From Tannerellaceae bacterium (lineage in GTDB: Bacteria; Bacteroidota; Bacteroidia; Bacteroidales; Tannerellaceae), in NCBI GenBank assembly GCA_031255855.1, contig JAIRRS010000017.1:44857-108856 (forward strand): a DNA stretch of 64,000 bases, written 5' to 3'. The notes beneath the pieces are model-generated. The model worked only from the letters and a program-made list of their open reading frames with translations. It was not told the DNA's origin and did no database searches. This document shows, piece by piece, positions 9,549 through 18,606 of this stretch (position 1 is its first letter; every line of letters starts with the position of its first letter). The position numbers and the translations under genes are program-made.

Positions 9549-10159
9549 TAAAAGATTATTTTCCGAAACTATCCGGTTTACAAAAGAAGCAATACGAGGC
9601 TTTATACCCGTTGTATGCAGATTGGAACGCAAAAATCAATGTTATTTCGAGGAAAGATATATCCAACCTGTACCTGCACCATGTGCTTCATTCATTGGGT
9701 ATTGTAAAGATGTTGAAATTCAAGGATGGAAGTTCCATAATGGACTTAGGCACGGGCGGCGGCTTTCCGGGTATTCCTTTAGCTATCCTCTTTCCGGAAG
9801 TACAATTTCATCTGATAGACAGTATCGGGAAAAAAATAAGGGTTGCCCAAGAAGTGGCCAAAGTTATCGGGCTAAAGAATGTCACGTTCCGCCATTGCCG
9901 GGGAGAAGAAGAAACCGGAACTTTCGATTTTGTGGTTAGCCGTGCTGTCATGCCTTTAAAAGACCTTGTGAAAATCGTTTCCAAAAACATAAAGAAAAAG
10001 CAGATGAACGCACTTCCTAACGGTTTGATATGTTTTAAAGGCGGGGAACTTCAACACGAGATTCAACCATTCAAGAACAAAGCCATGAGTATCGAACTAA
10101 GCGAGTATTTTAAAGAAGCGTATTTTAAAACAAAAAAAGTTGTCTATACACCATTATGA
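9434..10159 (+). CDS. rsmG: 16S rRNA (guanine-527-N7)-methyltransferase RsmG, with repeat-encoded N-terminal extension
   Basis: 241 residues as read from the ATG at 9434. The SAM-binding motif is clear (IMDLGTGGGFPGIPLA), preceded by the family block YADWNAKINVISRKD..LHHVLHSLGI. RsmG methylates N7 of G527 in 16S rRNA; loss gives low-level streptomycin resistance in other bacteria. The family is usually 200-215 residues; the extra 35 or so at the N-terminus come mostly from the heptanucleotide array at 9516-9548. Because 7 is not a multiple of 3, gain or loss of one unit would change the frame. Possible alternative starts are Met24 (9503) and a TTG at 9518. The last 4 bases overlap the next gene (ATGA), so translation is probably coupled. 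Confidence 0.9.
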   Translation: MTINKKETIVPENSPLSEDKTEGMTDKELSIVNCQLSILKDYFPKLSGLQKKQYEALYPLYADWNAKINVISRKDISNLYLHHVLHSLGIVKMLKFKDGSSIMDLGTGGGFPGIPLAILFPEVQFHLIDSIGKKIRVAQEVAKVIGLKNVTFRHCRGEEETGTFDFVVSRAVMPLKDLVKIVSKNIKKKQMNALPNGLICFKGGELQHEIQPFKNKAMSIELSEYFKEAYFKTKKVVYTPL

Positions 10160-10794
10160 TTACAGTAAAATCATTTGAATTTAATTATTTCTCTGTGAAC
10201 ACCTATGTTCTGCATGATGAAACAGGAGAGGCCGTACTGATAGATTGCGGTTGTTTCCGCAGGGAAGAAGAATTGGAGTTGAGTAATTATATCATAGCCA
10301 ACAAACTCACTTTGAAACATTTACTTTGCACTCATCTTCACTTAGACCATGTATTTGGTAATGAGTTTGCCAATCATACATACGGCCTAAAACCCCAAGC
10401 GCATAAGGCTGATGTGGAAATCATCCCTTCCCCACAAGAACAGGCCAAGCTTTTCGGGCTTCACGACAGGATACAATCTGTCCCGATAGAAAAATATATT
10501 GTAGGAAATGAGGTAATAAAATTCGGGAATTCCGAATTAATAGCCTTATTAGTGCCGGGACATTCACCTGGCAGTTTAGCGTTTTATAATAAGAAAAGTG
10601 GTTTCGCTATCACTGGGGATGCTATTTTTAACAGGAGCATCGGACGATCGGATCTTTGGGGAGGAAACCAGGAAATATTGATTGCCGCTATAAAAGATAA
10701 AATACTATCTTTACCCGATGAAACAATACTATATCCGGGTCATGGACCCGAAACAAATGTCATTGAAGAAAGTTTGAATAATCCTTTTTTGTAA
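10156..10794 (+). CDS. Metallo-beta-lactamase fold hydrolase (glyoxalase II-like)
   Basis: 212 residues. It has the metal-binding HxHxDH motif (H60, H62, D64, H65 in CTHLHLDHVFGN), a downstream GHSPGSLAFY histidine, TGDAIFNRSIGR with the bridging Asp, and a C-terminal LYPGHGPET. These are the signatures of the glyoxalase II/MBL-hydrolase family, which hydrolyses thioesters or related bonds with two metal ions. At about 210 residues it lacks the helical substrate domain of true glyoxalase II, so the substrate is unknown. It overlaps rsmG by 4 bp and is followed 32 bp later by gcvP; rsmG-MBL is a likely translationally coupled pair. Confidence 0.88.
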   Translation: MITVKSFEFNYFSVNTYVLHDETGEAVLIDCGCFRREEELELSNYIIANKLTLKHLLCTHLHLDHVFGNEFANHTYGLKPQAHKADVEIIPSPQEQAKLFGLHDRIQSVPIEKYIVGNEVIKFGNSELIALLVPGHSPGSLAFYNKKSGFAITGDAIFNRSIGRSDLWGGNQEILIAAIKDKILSLPDETILYPGHGPETNVIEESLNNPFL

Positions 10795-10826
10795 ATATAT
10801 TTTTATCACAAAAACACAATAATGCT

Positions 10827-13679
10827 ATGGACACAAATAAATTCGTAAATCGCCATGTAGGTATTGCAGAAGAAGATGTTCCTTCCATGTTGCAAACCGT
10901 AGGTGCTCAATCTCTTGATGAACTTATCAACCAAACCATTCCGTCGGATATCCGGTTGGATAAGCCTTTGAACCTTCCCGATCCGATGACAGAGCGGGAA
11001 TTTGCCGAACACATCGCCGAGTTGGCTTCTAAAAACCAACTATTCACTTCATATATCGGCATGGGATGGTATGACACAATATGCCCCGCTCCTATCCAAC
11101 GGAATGTATTGGAAAACCCTGTTTGGTACACTTCATATACTCCTTACCAGGCAGAAGTTTCACAAGGACGTTTGGAAGCATTGCTTAATTTTCAAACTGT
11201 TATTTGCGAACTTACCGGTTTGCCGCTTACAAACTGTTCATTGCTGGACGAAGCGACAGCAGCAGCCGAAGCTGCTACCATGTTCTACGGTACACGAAGC
11301 CGTGCCCAAATCAAGGCTGAAGCCAATACGCTTTTTGTAGACAACAATGTATTCGAGTCTACACTTGCTGTAATCCACACCCGTATGCTGCCACAAGGTA
11401 TCAAAGTGATAACAGGCGACTATAAAACATTCCATTTCACAGATGATGTATTCGGAGCTATTATCCAGTATCCGAATGGGGTAGGTTCCATAGAAAACTA
11501 TACTGATTTTGTGAAACGGGCAAACGAAAACGGTACAAGAGTAGCAGTCGCTGCCGACCTGATGAGTCTTGTTATTCTTACTCCTCCGGGGGAATGGGGT
11601 GCCGACGTAGTATTCGGTAGCGCCCAGCGTTTTGGTACCCCGATGTTTTACGGAGGACCTTCCGCCGGTTATATGGCCACTAAAGATGAATACAAACGGG
11701 CTATTCCCGGACGTATTATCGGTATTTCCAAAGATGCTTACGGTCGTCCGGCTTACCGCCTGGCTTTACAAACGCGCGAACAACATATCAAACGCGAAAA
11801 AGCCACGTCGAACATCTGTACAGCCCAAGCTTTACTGGCTACCATGGCAAGCTTCTATGCCGTATATCATGGAGCGGACGGATTACGCGACATTGCCAAC
11901 CGTATCCACGCATCGGCCGGTTTCCTTGCCGGAGAATTGGAAAAACTGGGATACAAACAACTCAATAAGAATTTCTTCGACACCCTGATGATTGAGTTAC
12001 CCGTAGGTATTTCCATTAATGCTCTACGAGAAATTGCCCTCGAATGTAAAGTAAACCTTCGCTATTTTGAAGGAGGACAGATTGGTATCAGCATTGATGA
12101 AACAACACAACCTACCGATATAGGCGTATTACTCTACATTTTTGCCGGGGCAGCCGGTAAGGATTATATGCTGGAAGAGGCCGCTCCTGCAAAAACATAT
12201 TTTGACAAGAAGTTTGCCCGCACAAGCGATTTCCTGCAACAAGACGTATTCAAAAAATATCGTACGGAAACTGAACTGATGCGTTACATCACCCGTTTAG
12301 GCCGCCGCGACATTTCGCTCGCCCAATCTATGATATCTCTGGGTTCTTGTACGATGAAGCTGAATGCAGCCTCCGAACTGTTTGCCCTAAGCCGTCCCGA
12401 ATTCCAAAACATCCATCCTTATGCCCCTGAAGAACAAACAGAAGGATATAAGGAATTGATTGAAAACCTATCTGCTTACCTGGCCGAGATTACCGGATTC
12501 AAAGGGGTAAGCCTGCAACCCAATTCGGGTGCTTCGGGTGAATATACCGGATTGCGTGTAATCCGTACTTATCTTGAAAGCAAAGGACAAGGCCATAGGA
12601 ATATTGTATTGCTTCCGGCTTCCGCCCACGGGACAAATCCTGCCAGCGCCGTACAATGCGGATTCTCAACCGTAACGGTTAAAACTGACGAAAACGGCAA
12701 CATAGACTTACAAGATTTCCGCGAAAAGGCTGAAGCCAACAAGGATAATCTGGCGGCCACAATGATTACCTATCCGTCGACCCACGGTATATTCGAATCG
12801 GATATCAAAGAAATGTGTAATATCATACATGCTCGCGGAGGTCAGGTATATATGGACGGTGCAAACATGAATGCGCAAGTAGGTTTGACCAATCCGGGAG
12901 TGATTGGCGCCGACGTGTGCCACTTAAACCTTCATAAAACGTTCGCTTCTCCTCACGGGGGTGGCGGACCGGGTGTGGGTCCTATTTGCGTTGCTGAACA
13001 TTTAGTTCCGTTCTTGCCTTCACATCCGGAGGTATGGGGTAACGAACAAAATGCGGTTTCTTCCGCCCCATATGGAAGCGCCGGTATTCTACCGATAACC
13101 TATGCCTATATCCGCTTGTTAGGAACCGAAGGACTGACGATTGCTACCCAAATAGCTATCCTGAATGCAAATTATCTGGCGGCCAAACTAAAAGATACTT
13201 ACGGAATCGTTTACACCGGCGCTACGGGACGCGTTGGTCACGAGTTAATATTAGAATGTCGCGCTATCAAAGAACGTTCAGGCATAGACGAGAGCGATAT
13301 AGCCAAGCGCCTGATGGATTTCGGATATCACGCCCCTACCCTCTCCTTCCCCGTTCACGGAACTTTAATGATTGAGCCTACGGAAAGTGAAAGCAAAGCC
13401 GAACTCGACCGCTTCCTTGACGTGCTGGATTGTATCTGGAAAGAAATCAAAGAAGTGGAAGAAGGCAAAGTGTCCAAAGAGGACAATGTATTAAAGAATG
13501 CCCCTCATCCCGAATACGAAGTGACAGGCGATGAATGGAATCACGAATATCCACGCAGCAAAGCCGCTTTCCCATTAGAATGGCTCCACGATAGCAAATT
13601 CTGGATAAACGTTGCCCGCGTAGACAATGCCTACGGCGACCGCAACCTGATTCCAACCCTCTGCGGATGCCAGATATAA
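10827..13679 (+). CDS. gcvP: Glycine dehydrogenase (aminomethyl-transferring), P-protein of the glycine cleavage system
   Basis: 950 residues, the full length of the single-chain P-protein. The C-terminal half carries the PLP site in NLHKTFASPHGGGGPGVG, with Lys704 expected to bind PLP; the glycine-rich loop follows directly. The N-terminal half is the degenerate pseudo-subunit (YQAEVSQGRLEALLNFQ, SLLDEATAAAEA). The enzyme decarboxylates glycine and transfers the aminomethyl group to lipoylated GcvH. No gcvT, gcvH or lpd is in the window, so the other subunits are elsewhere. Only 32 bp separate it from the MBL gene and no glycine riboswitch is visible. A strong terminator hairpin follows at 13711. 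Confidence 0.97.
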   Translation: MDTNKFVNRHVGIAEEDVPSMLQTVGAQSLDELINQTIPSDIRLDKPLNLPDPMTEREFAEHIAELASKNQLFTSYIGMGWYDTICPAPIQRNVLENPVWYTSYTPYQAEVSQGRLEALLNFQTVICELTGLPLTNCSLLDEATAAAEAATMFYGTRSRAQIKAEANTLFVDNNVFESTLAVIHTRMLPQGIKVITGDYKTFHFTDDVFGAIIQYPNGVGSIENYTDFVKRANENGTRVAVAADLMSLVILTPPGEWGADVVFGSAQRFGTPMFYGGPSAGYMATKDEYKRAIPGRIIGISKDAYGRPAYRLALQTREQHIKREKATSNICTAQALLATMASFYAVYHGADGLRDIANRIHASAGFLAGELEKLGYKQLNKNFFDTLMIELPVGISINALREIALECKVNLRYFEGGQIGISIDETTQPTDIGVLLYIFAGAAGKDYMLEEAAPAKTYFDKKFARTSDFLQQDVFKKYRTETELMRYITRLGRRDISLAQSMISLGSCTMKLNAASELFALSRPEFQNIHPYAPEEQTEGYKELIENLSAYLAEITGFKGVSLQPNSGASGEYTGLRVIRTYLESKGQGHRNIVLLPASAHGTNPASAVQCGFSTVTVKTDENGNIDLQDFREKAEANKDNLAATMITYPSTHGIFESDIKEMCNIIHARGGQVYMDGANMNAQVGLTNPGVIGADVCHLNLHKTFASPHGGGGPGVGPICVAEHLVPFLPSHPEVWGNEQNAVSSAPYGSAGILPITYAYIRLLGTEGLTIATQIAILNANYLAAKLKDTYGIVYTGATGRVGHELILECRAIKERSGIDESDIAKRLMDFGYHAPTLSFPVHGTLMIEPTESESKAELDRFLDVLDCIWKEIKEVEEGKVSKEDNVLKNAPHPEYEVTGDEWNHEYPRSKAAFPLEWLHDSKFWINVARVDNAYGDRNLIPTLCGCQI

Positions 13680-13710
13680 TTCTTGTAGAAATACCCAAGT
13701 AATAAATCAA

Positions 13711-13758
13711 AGCGGTAAATGGAAGATGTTATACGACACTTTCATTTACCGCTTTTTT
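13711..13758 (+). terminator. Rho-independent terminator after gcvP
   Basis: AAGCGGTAAATG (13711-13722) pairs perfectly with CATTTACCGCTT (13743-13754), followed by a run of T. Confidence 0.85.
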
Positions 13759-13931
13759 CATGGGAAAGTGTAAACATACAGAAAAGTCAGCAGAGAATCC
13801 ATATTTTATGGAGGAGATAATATTTTGCAACTCTTTTTTTCGTAAATTCATAGGGTATTTCCATGTTCAGCAGTCTTTAGTTTTACAGACGTGAACACGA
13901 AATTTATTCATTTAAAACAAAAGGATATCAT

Positions 13932-15206
13932 ATGGGCACATTAGGAAAACAAACAACGGCATTTCTTTTATCCCTGATTTTGCTGGTTGGTCTGATGCCG
14001 CTACAAGCACAAGAGAATAATGGCAACGGAAATGATGAGGATTACATCACGGTAAGTGGGTTAGTAAGAGATCAAAAGAACAGGAAAAAACTGGAATATG
14101 CAAGTATTGCTGTTTTGGGAAGCAACGTAGGAACCGTAACGAATGCCGACGGCGAGTTCTCAATCAAAATCAGGAATTCACTTCTTGCCAAAGAAGTTGA
14201 GGTTTCACATGTTGGTTATTTGAATGCGATTATTCCGGTAAACGGAAGTGATGTGAAAGATGTTGTGGTTGATTTGATTCCGACAGAAAACTTATTGGAA
14301 GAAATCATTATACGGGCTGGCGACCCACGCCACATTGTAGAAGAAGCAATGAGCAAAATTGCGGTTAATTACAGCCCAACGTATAATATGCTTACTGGTT
14401 TTTATCGTGAAACGGCACAGAAAGGACGCAGGTATATCAATATTTCGGAAGCTATCATTGACATATACAAAACCCCTTATACTGAAACAGTGGAGCGCGA
14501 CCGTGTACAGATATATAAAGGGCGTTCGCTCTTAAGCCAAAAGAAAAGCGACACGCTTGTTGTAAAACTGCTGGGAGGACCTAACTTGTCAGTCTACGTG
14601 GATATCGTAAAAAACCCGGACATCCTTTTGGACAAAGAAATGTTGCCTTGCTATTCGTTCAAAATGGAAGAATCCATCATGATTGACGACCGTCCGCAAT
14701 ACGTTATAAGATTTACACCGCAGGCTATTCTTCCTTATGCGTTATATCATGGAAAACTTTACATTGACAAAGAACGGCTGGCATTCACACGCGCGGAATT
14801 CAACCTGAATATGGACGATAAAAATAAAGCGACCCAGGCTATCTTGAAAAAGAAACCATTCGGACTGCGCTTTAAGCCGCTTGAAGTATCTTTCCTTGTC
14901 ACTTACAAACAGCGCGGCGATTTAACGTATCTAAGTTATATACGTAATGAAGTACGCTTCAATTGCGACTGGAAACGACGGCTCTTTGCAACAAATTATA
15001 CAATCAATTCGGAAATGGTAGTCACCGACAGTGAGGCTGAAAACGTAAACAATATCCCTTACAAACTGGCATTTAAACCTACCCAGTCTTTATCCGACAA
15101 AGTAGGAGACTTTGCCGATGAAGATTTCTGGGGAGCATATAACATCATAGAGCCAACCGAGTCATTAGAGTCGGCTGTAAACAGATTAAGGAAACAGAGA
15201 AGGTGA
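13932..15206 (+). CDS. CarboxypepD_reg-like exported protein, paralogue of the gene at 16675
   Basis: 424 residues with a signal peptide (LLSLILLVGLMPLQAQ). Residues about 35-115 are a CarboxypepD_reg-like beta-sandwich (VSGLVRDQKNRKKLEYASIAVLGSNVGTVTN split over the domain, then DGEFSIKI). The C-terminal part (about 130-424) starts with a FYRE motif and ends in DEDFWGAYNIIEPTESL; the same layout recurs in the protein at 16675-18240 (FYRE, then DEHFWGDFNIILPEEKL). No TonB plug or beta-barrel follows. The C-terminal domain may be a curved beta-sheet of LolA type, but this is inference. It lies just upstream of an ECF sigma/anti-sigma pair and could be part of the same signalling unit or its target. 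A degenerate -7 box (TAAATTCA, 13843-13850) is possible. Confidence 0.75.
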   Translation: MGTLGKQTTAFLLSLILLVGLMPLQAQENNGNGNDEDYITVSGLVRDQKNRKKLEYASIAVLGSNVGTVTNADGEFSIKIRNSLLAKEVEVSHVGYLNAIIPVNGSDVKDVVVDLIPTENLLEEIIIRAGDPRHIVEEAMSKIAVNYSPTYNMLTGFYRETAQKGRRYINISEAIIDIYKTPYTETVERDRVQIYKGRSLLSQKKSDTLVVKLLGGPNLSVYVDIVKNPDILLDKEMLPCYSFKMEESIMIDDRPQYVIRFTPQAILPYALYHGKLYIDKERLAFTRAEFNLNMDDKNKATQAILKKKPFGLRFKPLEVSFLVTYKQRGDLTYLSYIRNEVRFNCDWKRRLFATNYTINSEMVVTDSEAENVNNIPYKLAFKPTQSLSDKVGDFADEDFWGAYNIIEPTESLESAVNRLRKQRR

Positions 15207-15252
15207 AAAAATTGTTTCCATTCATAGTTGGAATAGGTTAATCATTTTGTAC

Positions 15253-15810
15253 ATGGTTATGCTGGGAGATATTAGCGTATTAAAAAAGATAAAAGAGGGC
15301 GACATCAAAACATTTGAAAAAATATTCCGCCTTTATTACTCGCCCCTTTGTCTCTACGCTGCCAGTATAACCGGTAAAATGTATATAGCAGAAGAAATTG
15401 TACAGGAGCTATTCTACGTATTCTGGAAAGAAAGGGAAAACATACAAATACTCCATTCGCTGAAAAATTACCTGTATGGAGCGATACGCAACCGTTCCCT
15501 TCAATATTGCGAACACCAGGAGGTGGAAAACCGGCATCGTGATGCCATATTAACAAGCAGTAATAAGGAAAATTCTTCCGACCCGCAAGATACGCTGGAA
15601 TATAACGAACTCAAAGATTTAATCGACCGCACACTTGATAAATTGCCCGAACGACGTTTACGTATCTTCAGGATGCACAGGTTTGAAGGGAAAAAATATG
15701 CTGAAATTGCTTCCGAACTCTCTTTATCTGTTAAGACAGTGGAAGCGGAAATGACAAAAGCATTACAATTATTACGAAAAGAAATAGAGAATTATACACA
15801 CATAGCATGA
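15253..15810 (+). CDS. ECF-type RNA polymerase sigma-70 factor (FecI-like)
   Basis: About 185 residues. Region 2 is seen in FEKIFRLYYSPLCLYAAS..AEEIVQELFYVFWKE and region 4 in LPERRLRIFRMHRFEGKKYAEIASELSLSVKTVEAEMTKAL (split here only for description), a helix-turn-helix that reads the -35 box. The start is taken as the ATG at 15253; a second ATG at 15259 is equally possible. The stop overlaps the start of the FecR-like gene (ATGA), so the sigma factor and its regulator are translationally coupled. In Bacteroidetes such sigma factors usually control polysaccharide or iron uptake loci next to TonB receptors; here both neighbours are CarboxypepD_reg proteins without a barrel. Confidence 0.93.
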   Translation: MVMLGDISVLKKIKEGDIKTFEKIFRLYYSPLCLYAASITGKMYIAEEIVQELFYVFWKERENIQILHSLKNYLYGAIRNRSLQYCEHQEVENRHRDAILTSSNKENSSDPQDTLEYNELKDLIDRTLDKLPERRLRIFRMHRFEGKKYAEIASELSLSVKTVEAEMTKALQLLRKEIENYTHIA

Positions 15811-16661
15811 TTCAAAAAGAAAACAATACAGTAAATACAGGGCAAGCCTGGCATAAGTTATACGCCCGCTTGGAACAAGATTATTTACTTCCCGGTGAAG
15901 CTGTTAAAAAACCGTTCCGGTTTTCCCGCCCGATGATTGGTTGGGCAGTTGCGATCACTGCACTTTGCATAAGCGCAGCTACGGTTTTATTCCTGCGGGA
16001 TAATGATTCGAATGTGAATTCCAATCTGCTTACTTTACACAATGAAAAAGGTTCTGCCACCTTAGTAACTACTCTTGAAGACGGTTCTATCGTCTATCTT
16101 TCCGGTGACACCCGCTTGCAATACCCCGAACATTTCGCCGAAGAGAAAAGAGAAGTGAAATTAGAAGGAAATGCCTTATTTGATGTAGCAGGCAACCGTG
16201 AGCGTCCTTTCCTGATTGAAACGGAACTAATCCGTATCGAAGTTGTCGGTACGTCATTTAATGTGCAAAGTACCGGGCATATACCGTTTGAATTATCCGT
16301 ACAACGCGGGGAAGTTAAGGTAACATACAAAAAAAGCGGGGAAAGCCTGCGCGTAAAAGCCGGGGAAAAAGTGACATTAGCTTCAAACCGCCTGCGATTG
16401 GAACAGGTTCAAAATGACGAGATTTTCGCCGGATACTGCAAAAAGATTCGTTTCAAAGATGAAAAACTGGGAGATATCCTCCGGGTTATCAACAAGAAAT
16501 CAACAAACATTACCCTACAAGTTACTCCTTCTTTGGAAAATCGTCAACTAACCGTTACCTTTGACAATGAATCACCTGAAACAATGGCACGGTTAATCTG
16601 TATTGCGTTCAACCTAACATGCACAATAGACAATAACGTACTGTTGATTTCGGAACCTTAA
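15807..16661 (+). CDS. FecR-family anti-sigma factor
   Basis: 284 residues. A short cytoplasmic part comes first, then one membrane segment (residues about 48-67, MIGWAVAITALCISAATVLF), then the periplasmic FecR domain (LVTTLEDGSIVYLSGDTRLQYP.., LEGNALFDVAGNRERPFLIET) and a C-terminal DUF4974 domain (IRFKDEKLGDILRVINKKS..VTFDNESPETMARLI). FecR proteins hold the cognate sigma factor at the membrane and release it when a partner outside signals. The DUF4974 domain is related in shape to STN domains, one of which is present in the next gene, which starts 14 bp downstream. The start overlaps the sigma gene by 4 bp. Confidence 0.93.
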   Translation: MIQKENNTVNTGQAWHKLYARLEQDYLLPGEAVKKPFRFSRPMIGWAVAITALCISAATVLFLRDNDSNVNSNLLTLHNEKGSATLVTTLEDGSIVYLSGDTRLQYPEHFAEEKREVKLEGNALFDVAGNRERPFLIETELIRIEVVGTSFNVQSTGHIPFELSVQRGEVKVTYKKSGESLRVKAGEKVTLASNRLRLEQVQNDEIFAGYCKKIRFKDEKLGDILRVINKKSTNITLQVTPSLENRQLTVTFDNESPETMARLICIAFNLTCTIDNNVLLISEP

Positions 16662-16674
16662 AGAAATTTCCGTT

Positions 16675-18240
16675 ATGAAATCACGGGGTTCGTACCTCTT
16701 CATCTGTTTATTCGCTTGGTTGCTGCTCTCCTTTGCACTTCCGGTACGGGCAGATAATGAAGATGCGTTAAACCGTATAATAGAACTTCCCGATGCAGAA
16801 GGGACTATTTATGAGTTGCTGGAGAAAGTAACCGAGAGCTCCGGATTCCTTTTTATATATGACAGTAAAGTTATCCGGAACGATAAAACCACAAGCATAA
16901 AGCAAGGCACGTATTCTATCAGGCAGGCTATTTACCAGATTGCAGGAAATCAACACCTTTCTTTACGGGTTATAGAGAAATACATCCTGATAGACCTGCC
17001 GGCAAAGAATGGGGATGAATTGCTGTCTCAACCAAACCGGAAAGACTCCATCGTAGAAAACTATTTTTCGATTGAAGGTACTTTATTCAACCAATATACA
17101 AACGAACCTATTCCTTTTGTCAGTGTCGGGATACCTGCCGAAGCAATCGGGACAATAACAAACATGAATGGGAGCTTCCGCTTGCGGCTTCCTGATTCAC
17201 TTCGCTCTTCCGAAGTGCAATTCTCCCACATCGGATATACGCCCCAAGCACATGTGGCAAGCGGACTGATTGGGCGTTTGAATACCCTGTCGTTAGAACC
17301 AAGCGTCATTTCGTTGCAAGAAGTTATTATCAGGTTAGTAAATCCGCATCGAATAATAAACGATATGATAACCGACAGGGAAAACAACTATGCCAAACAG
17401 CCTGTCTATCTTACTACTTTCTACCGCGAAGGTATTGAGCGCAAAAAAGGTTTCGTAAACATGACGGAAGCCGTATTCAAAATTTATAAAACACCCTTTA
17501 ACAAACATTACATCGGTAACGACCAAGTAAAACTGTTAAAGATGCGCCGCACCAGCAATGAAAACGAACAAGATACCCTAATCGCCAAAATAAAATCCGG
17601 TGTAAATGCAACCTTATTATTGGATATCGTTAAGAACCTTCCTGATTTCCTGAACGAACAATATAATTTCTTATATAATTTCGCACATACGGATATAACT
17701 GTTATAGACGACCGAATGGTAAACGTCATCACTTTCGAACAAAGGAAAGATGTAAAAGATCCGCTATACAGAGGCGAGCTTTACATTGATAATGAAAACA
17801 ATACTTTAATCGCCGCCCATTTCGAGATTCACCCGAAATATGTAGAAAAAGCCGTTGGTATGATAATAGAAAGGAAAAGCCGCACCCTCGAAATCAAACC
17901 TCAACAGGTAAGCTATTCCGTTTCCTATAAACCTTGGAATGGCACATATTATATTTCCCATATCAGAGGAGACTTGCACTTAAAGATAAAAAAGAAGAAA
18001 CAATTATTCGGTTCCACCAATGTTCACATGTGGTTTGAGATGGTAACTTGCAAAATAGAGACCGGAGATGTAAACAGGTTTCCTAATAACGAATCCCTAC
18101 AGACAAGAACCATTTTTGCCGAAACAGACTTTGTTTACGACGAACATTTCTGGGGAGATTTCAATATTATCCTTCCGGAAGAAAAACTAAATGAGGCGAT
18201 CAGTAAAATTACATCCAAGATAGAAGAAAGCGGTTATTAA
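16675..18240 (+). CDS. STN + CarboxypepD_reg-like exported protein (putative signal partner of the FecR-like protein)
   Basis: 521 residues with a signal peptide (LLLSFALPVRA). Residues about 30-115 form a secretin/TonB short N-terminal (STN) domain (LPDAEGTIYELLEKVTESSGFLF split, then TYSIRQAIYQIAGN); about 135-215 a CarboxypepD_reg-like domain (SIEGTLFNQYTNEPIPFVSV, GTITNMNGSFRLRL); the rest matches the C-terminal domain of the 13932 protein. STN domains in FecA-type receptors contact FecR. Here STN is present with no TonB plug or barrel, so the protein could be a receptor-less input to the sigma/anti-sigma switch. It is the last gene of the apparent operon and is followed by a strong hairpin at 18253. 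Confidence 0.78.
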   Translation: MKSRGSYLFICLFAWLLLSFALPVRADNEDALNRIIELPDAEGTIYELLEKVTESSGFLFIYDSKVIRNDKTTSIKQGTYSIRQAIYQIAGNQHLSLRVIEKYILIDLPAKNGDELLSQPNRKDSIVENYFSIEGTLFNQYTNEPIPFVSVGIPAEAIGTITNMNGSFRLRLPDSLRSSEVQFSHIGYTPQAHVASGLIGRLNTLSLEPSVISLQEVIIRLVNPHRIINDMITDRENNYAKQPVYLTTFYREGIERKKGFVNMTEAVFKIYKTPFNKHYIGNDQVKLLKMRRTSNENEQDTLIAKIKSGVNATLLLDIVKNLPDFLNEQYNFLYNFAHTDITVIDDRMVNVITFEQRKDVKDPLYRGELYIDNENNTLIAAHFEIHPKYVEKAVGMIIERKSRTLEIKPQQVSYSVSYKPWNGTYYISHIRGDLHLKIKKKKQLFGSTNVHMWFEMVTCKIETGDVNRFPNNESLQTRTIFAETDFVYDEHFWGDFNIILPEEKLNEAISKITSKIEESGY

Positions 18241-18252
18241 TGATATTTAATC

Positions 18253-18286
18253 ATAAAGGGGGAATTTTCGCAAATTCCCCCTTTAT
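18253..18286. terminator. Perfect 15-bp hairpin after the sigma/FecR operon
   Basis: ATAAAGGGGGAATTT pairs with AAATTCCCCCTTTAT across a TCGC loop (18268-18271). T-rich sequence follows only loosely. The rest of the 366-bp gap to 18606 is AT-rich and shows no gene, no clear promoter and no repeat. Confidence 0.8.
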
Positions 18287-18606
18287 AGGTTTTAATAGGT
18301 ATTAGTCTTTAAGGCAAAAAGATTGTTTAGGTTATCTGTGTACAAAGATGATTGATTAAATAATATTGGACAAATAAAAAAATATATTTTACAACACATT
18401 TTTAGGGTTTTGGATACTTCTTTGCAGCTTATGCCACTTTTTAACACCCACTCAAATGGCTTGAAGGAATCACATACTTACAACTTTTGTGTTTTTCAAT
18501 AATATATCAAACACATCGTAAGCAAACTGCGTGATATTTAATTATTTTGTCAAAATACAATATTGTAAAAAATTGCTATCAAGTTCTAATGTCCGTGAAA
18601 ATATCT

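Noticed and set aside
10795..10826. Glycine riboswitch before gcvP
   Set aside because: The gap is 32 bp, too short for an aptamer, and no hairpin is visible.
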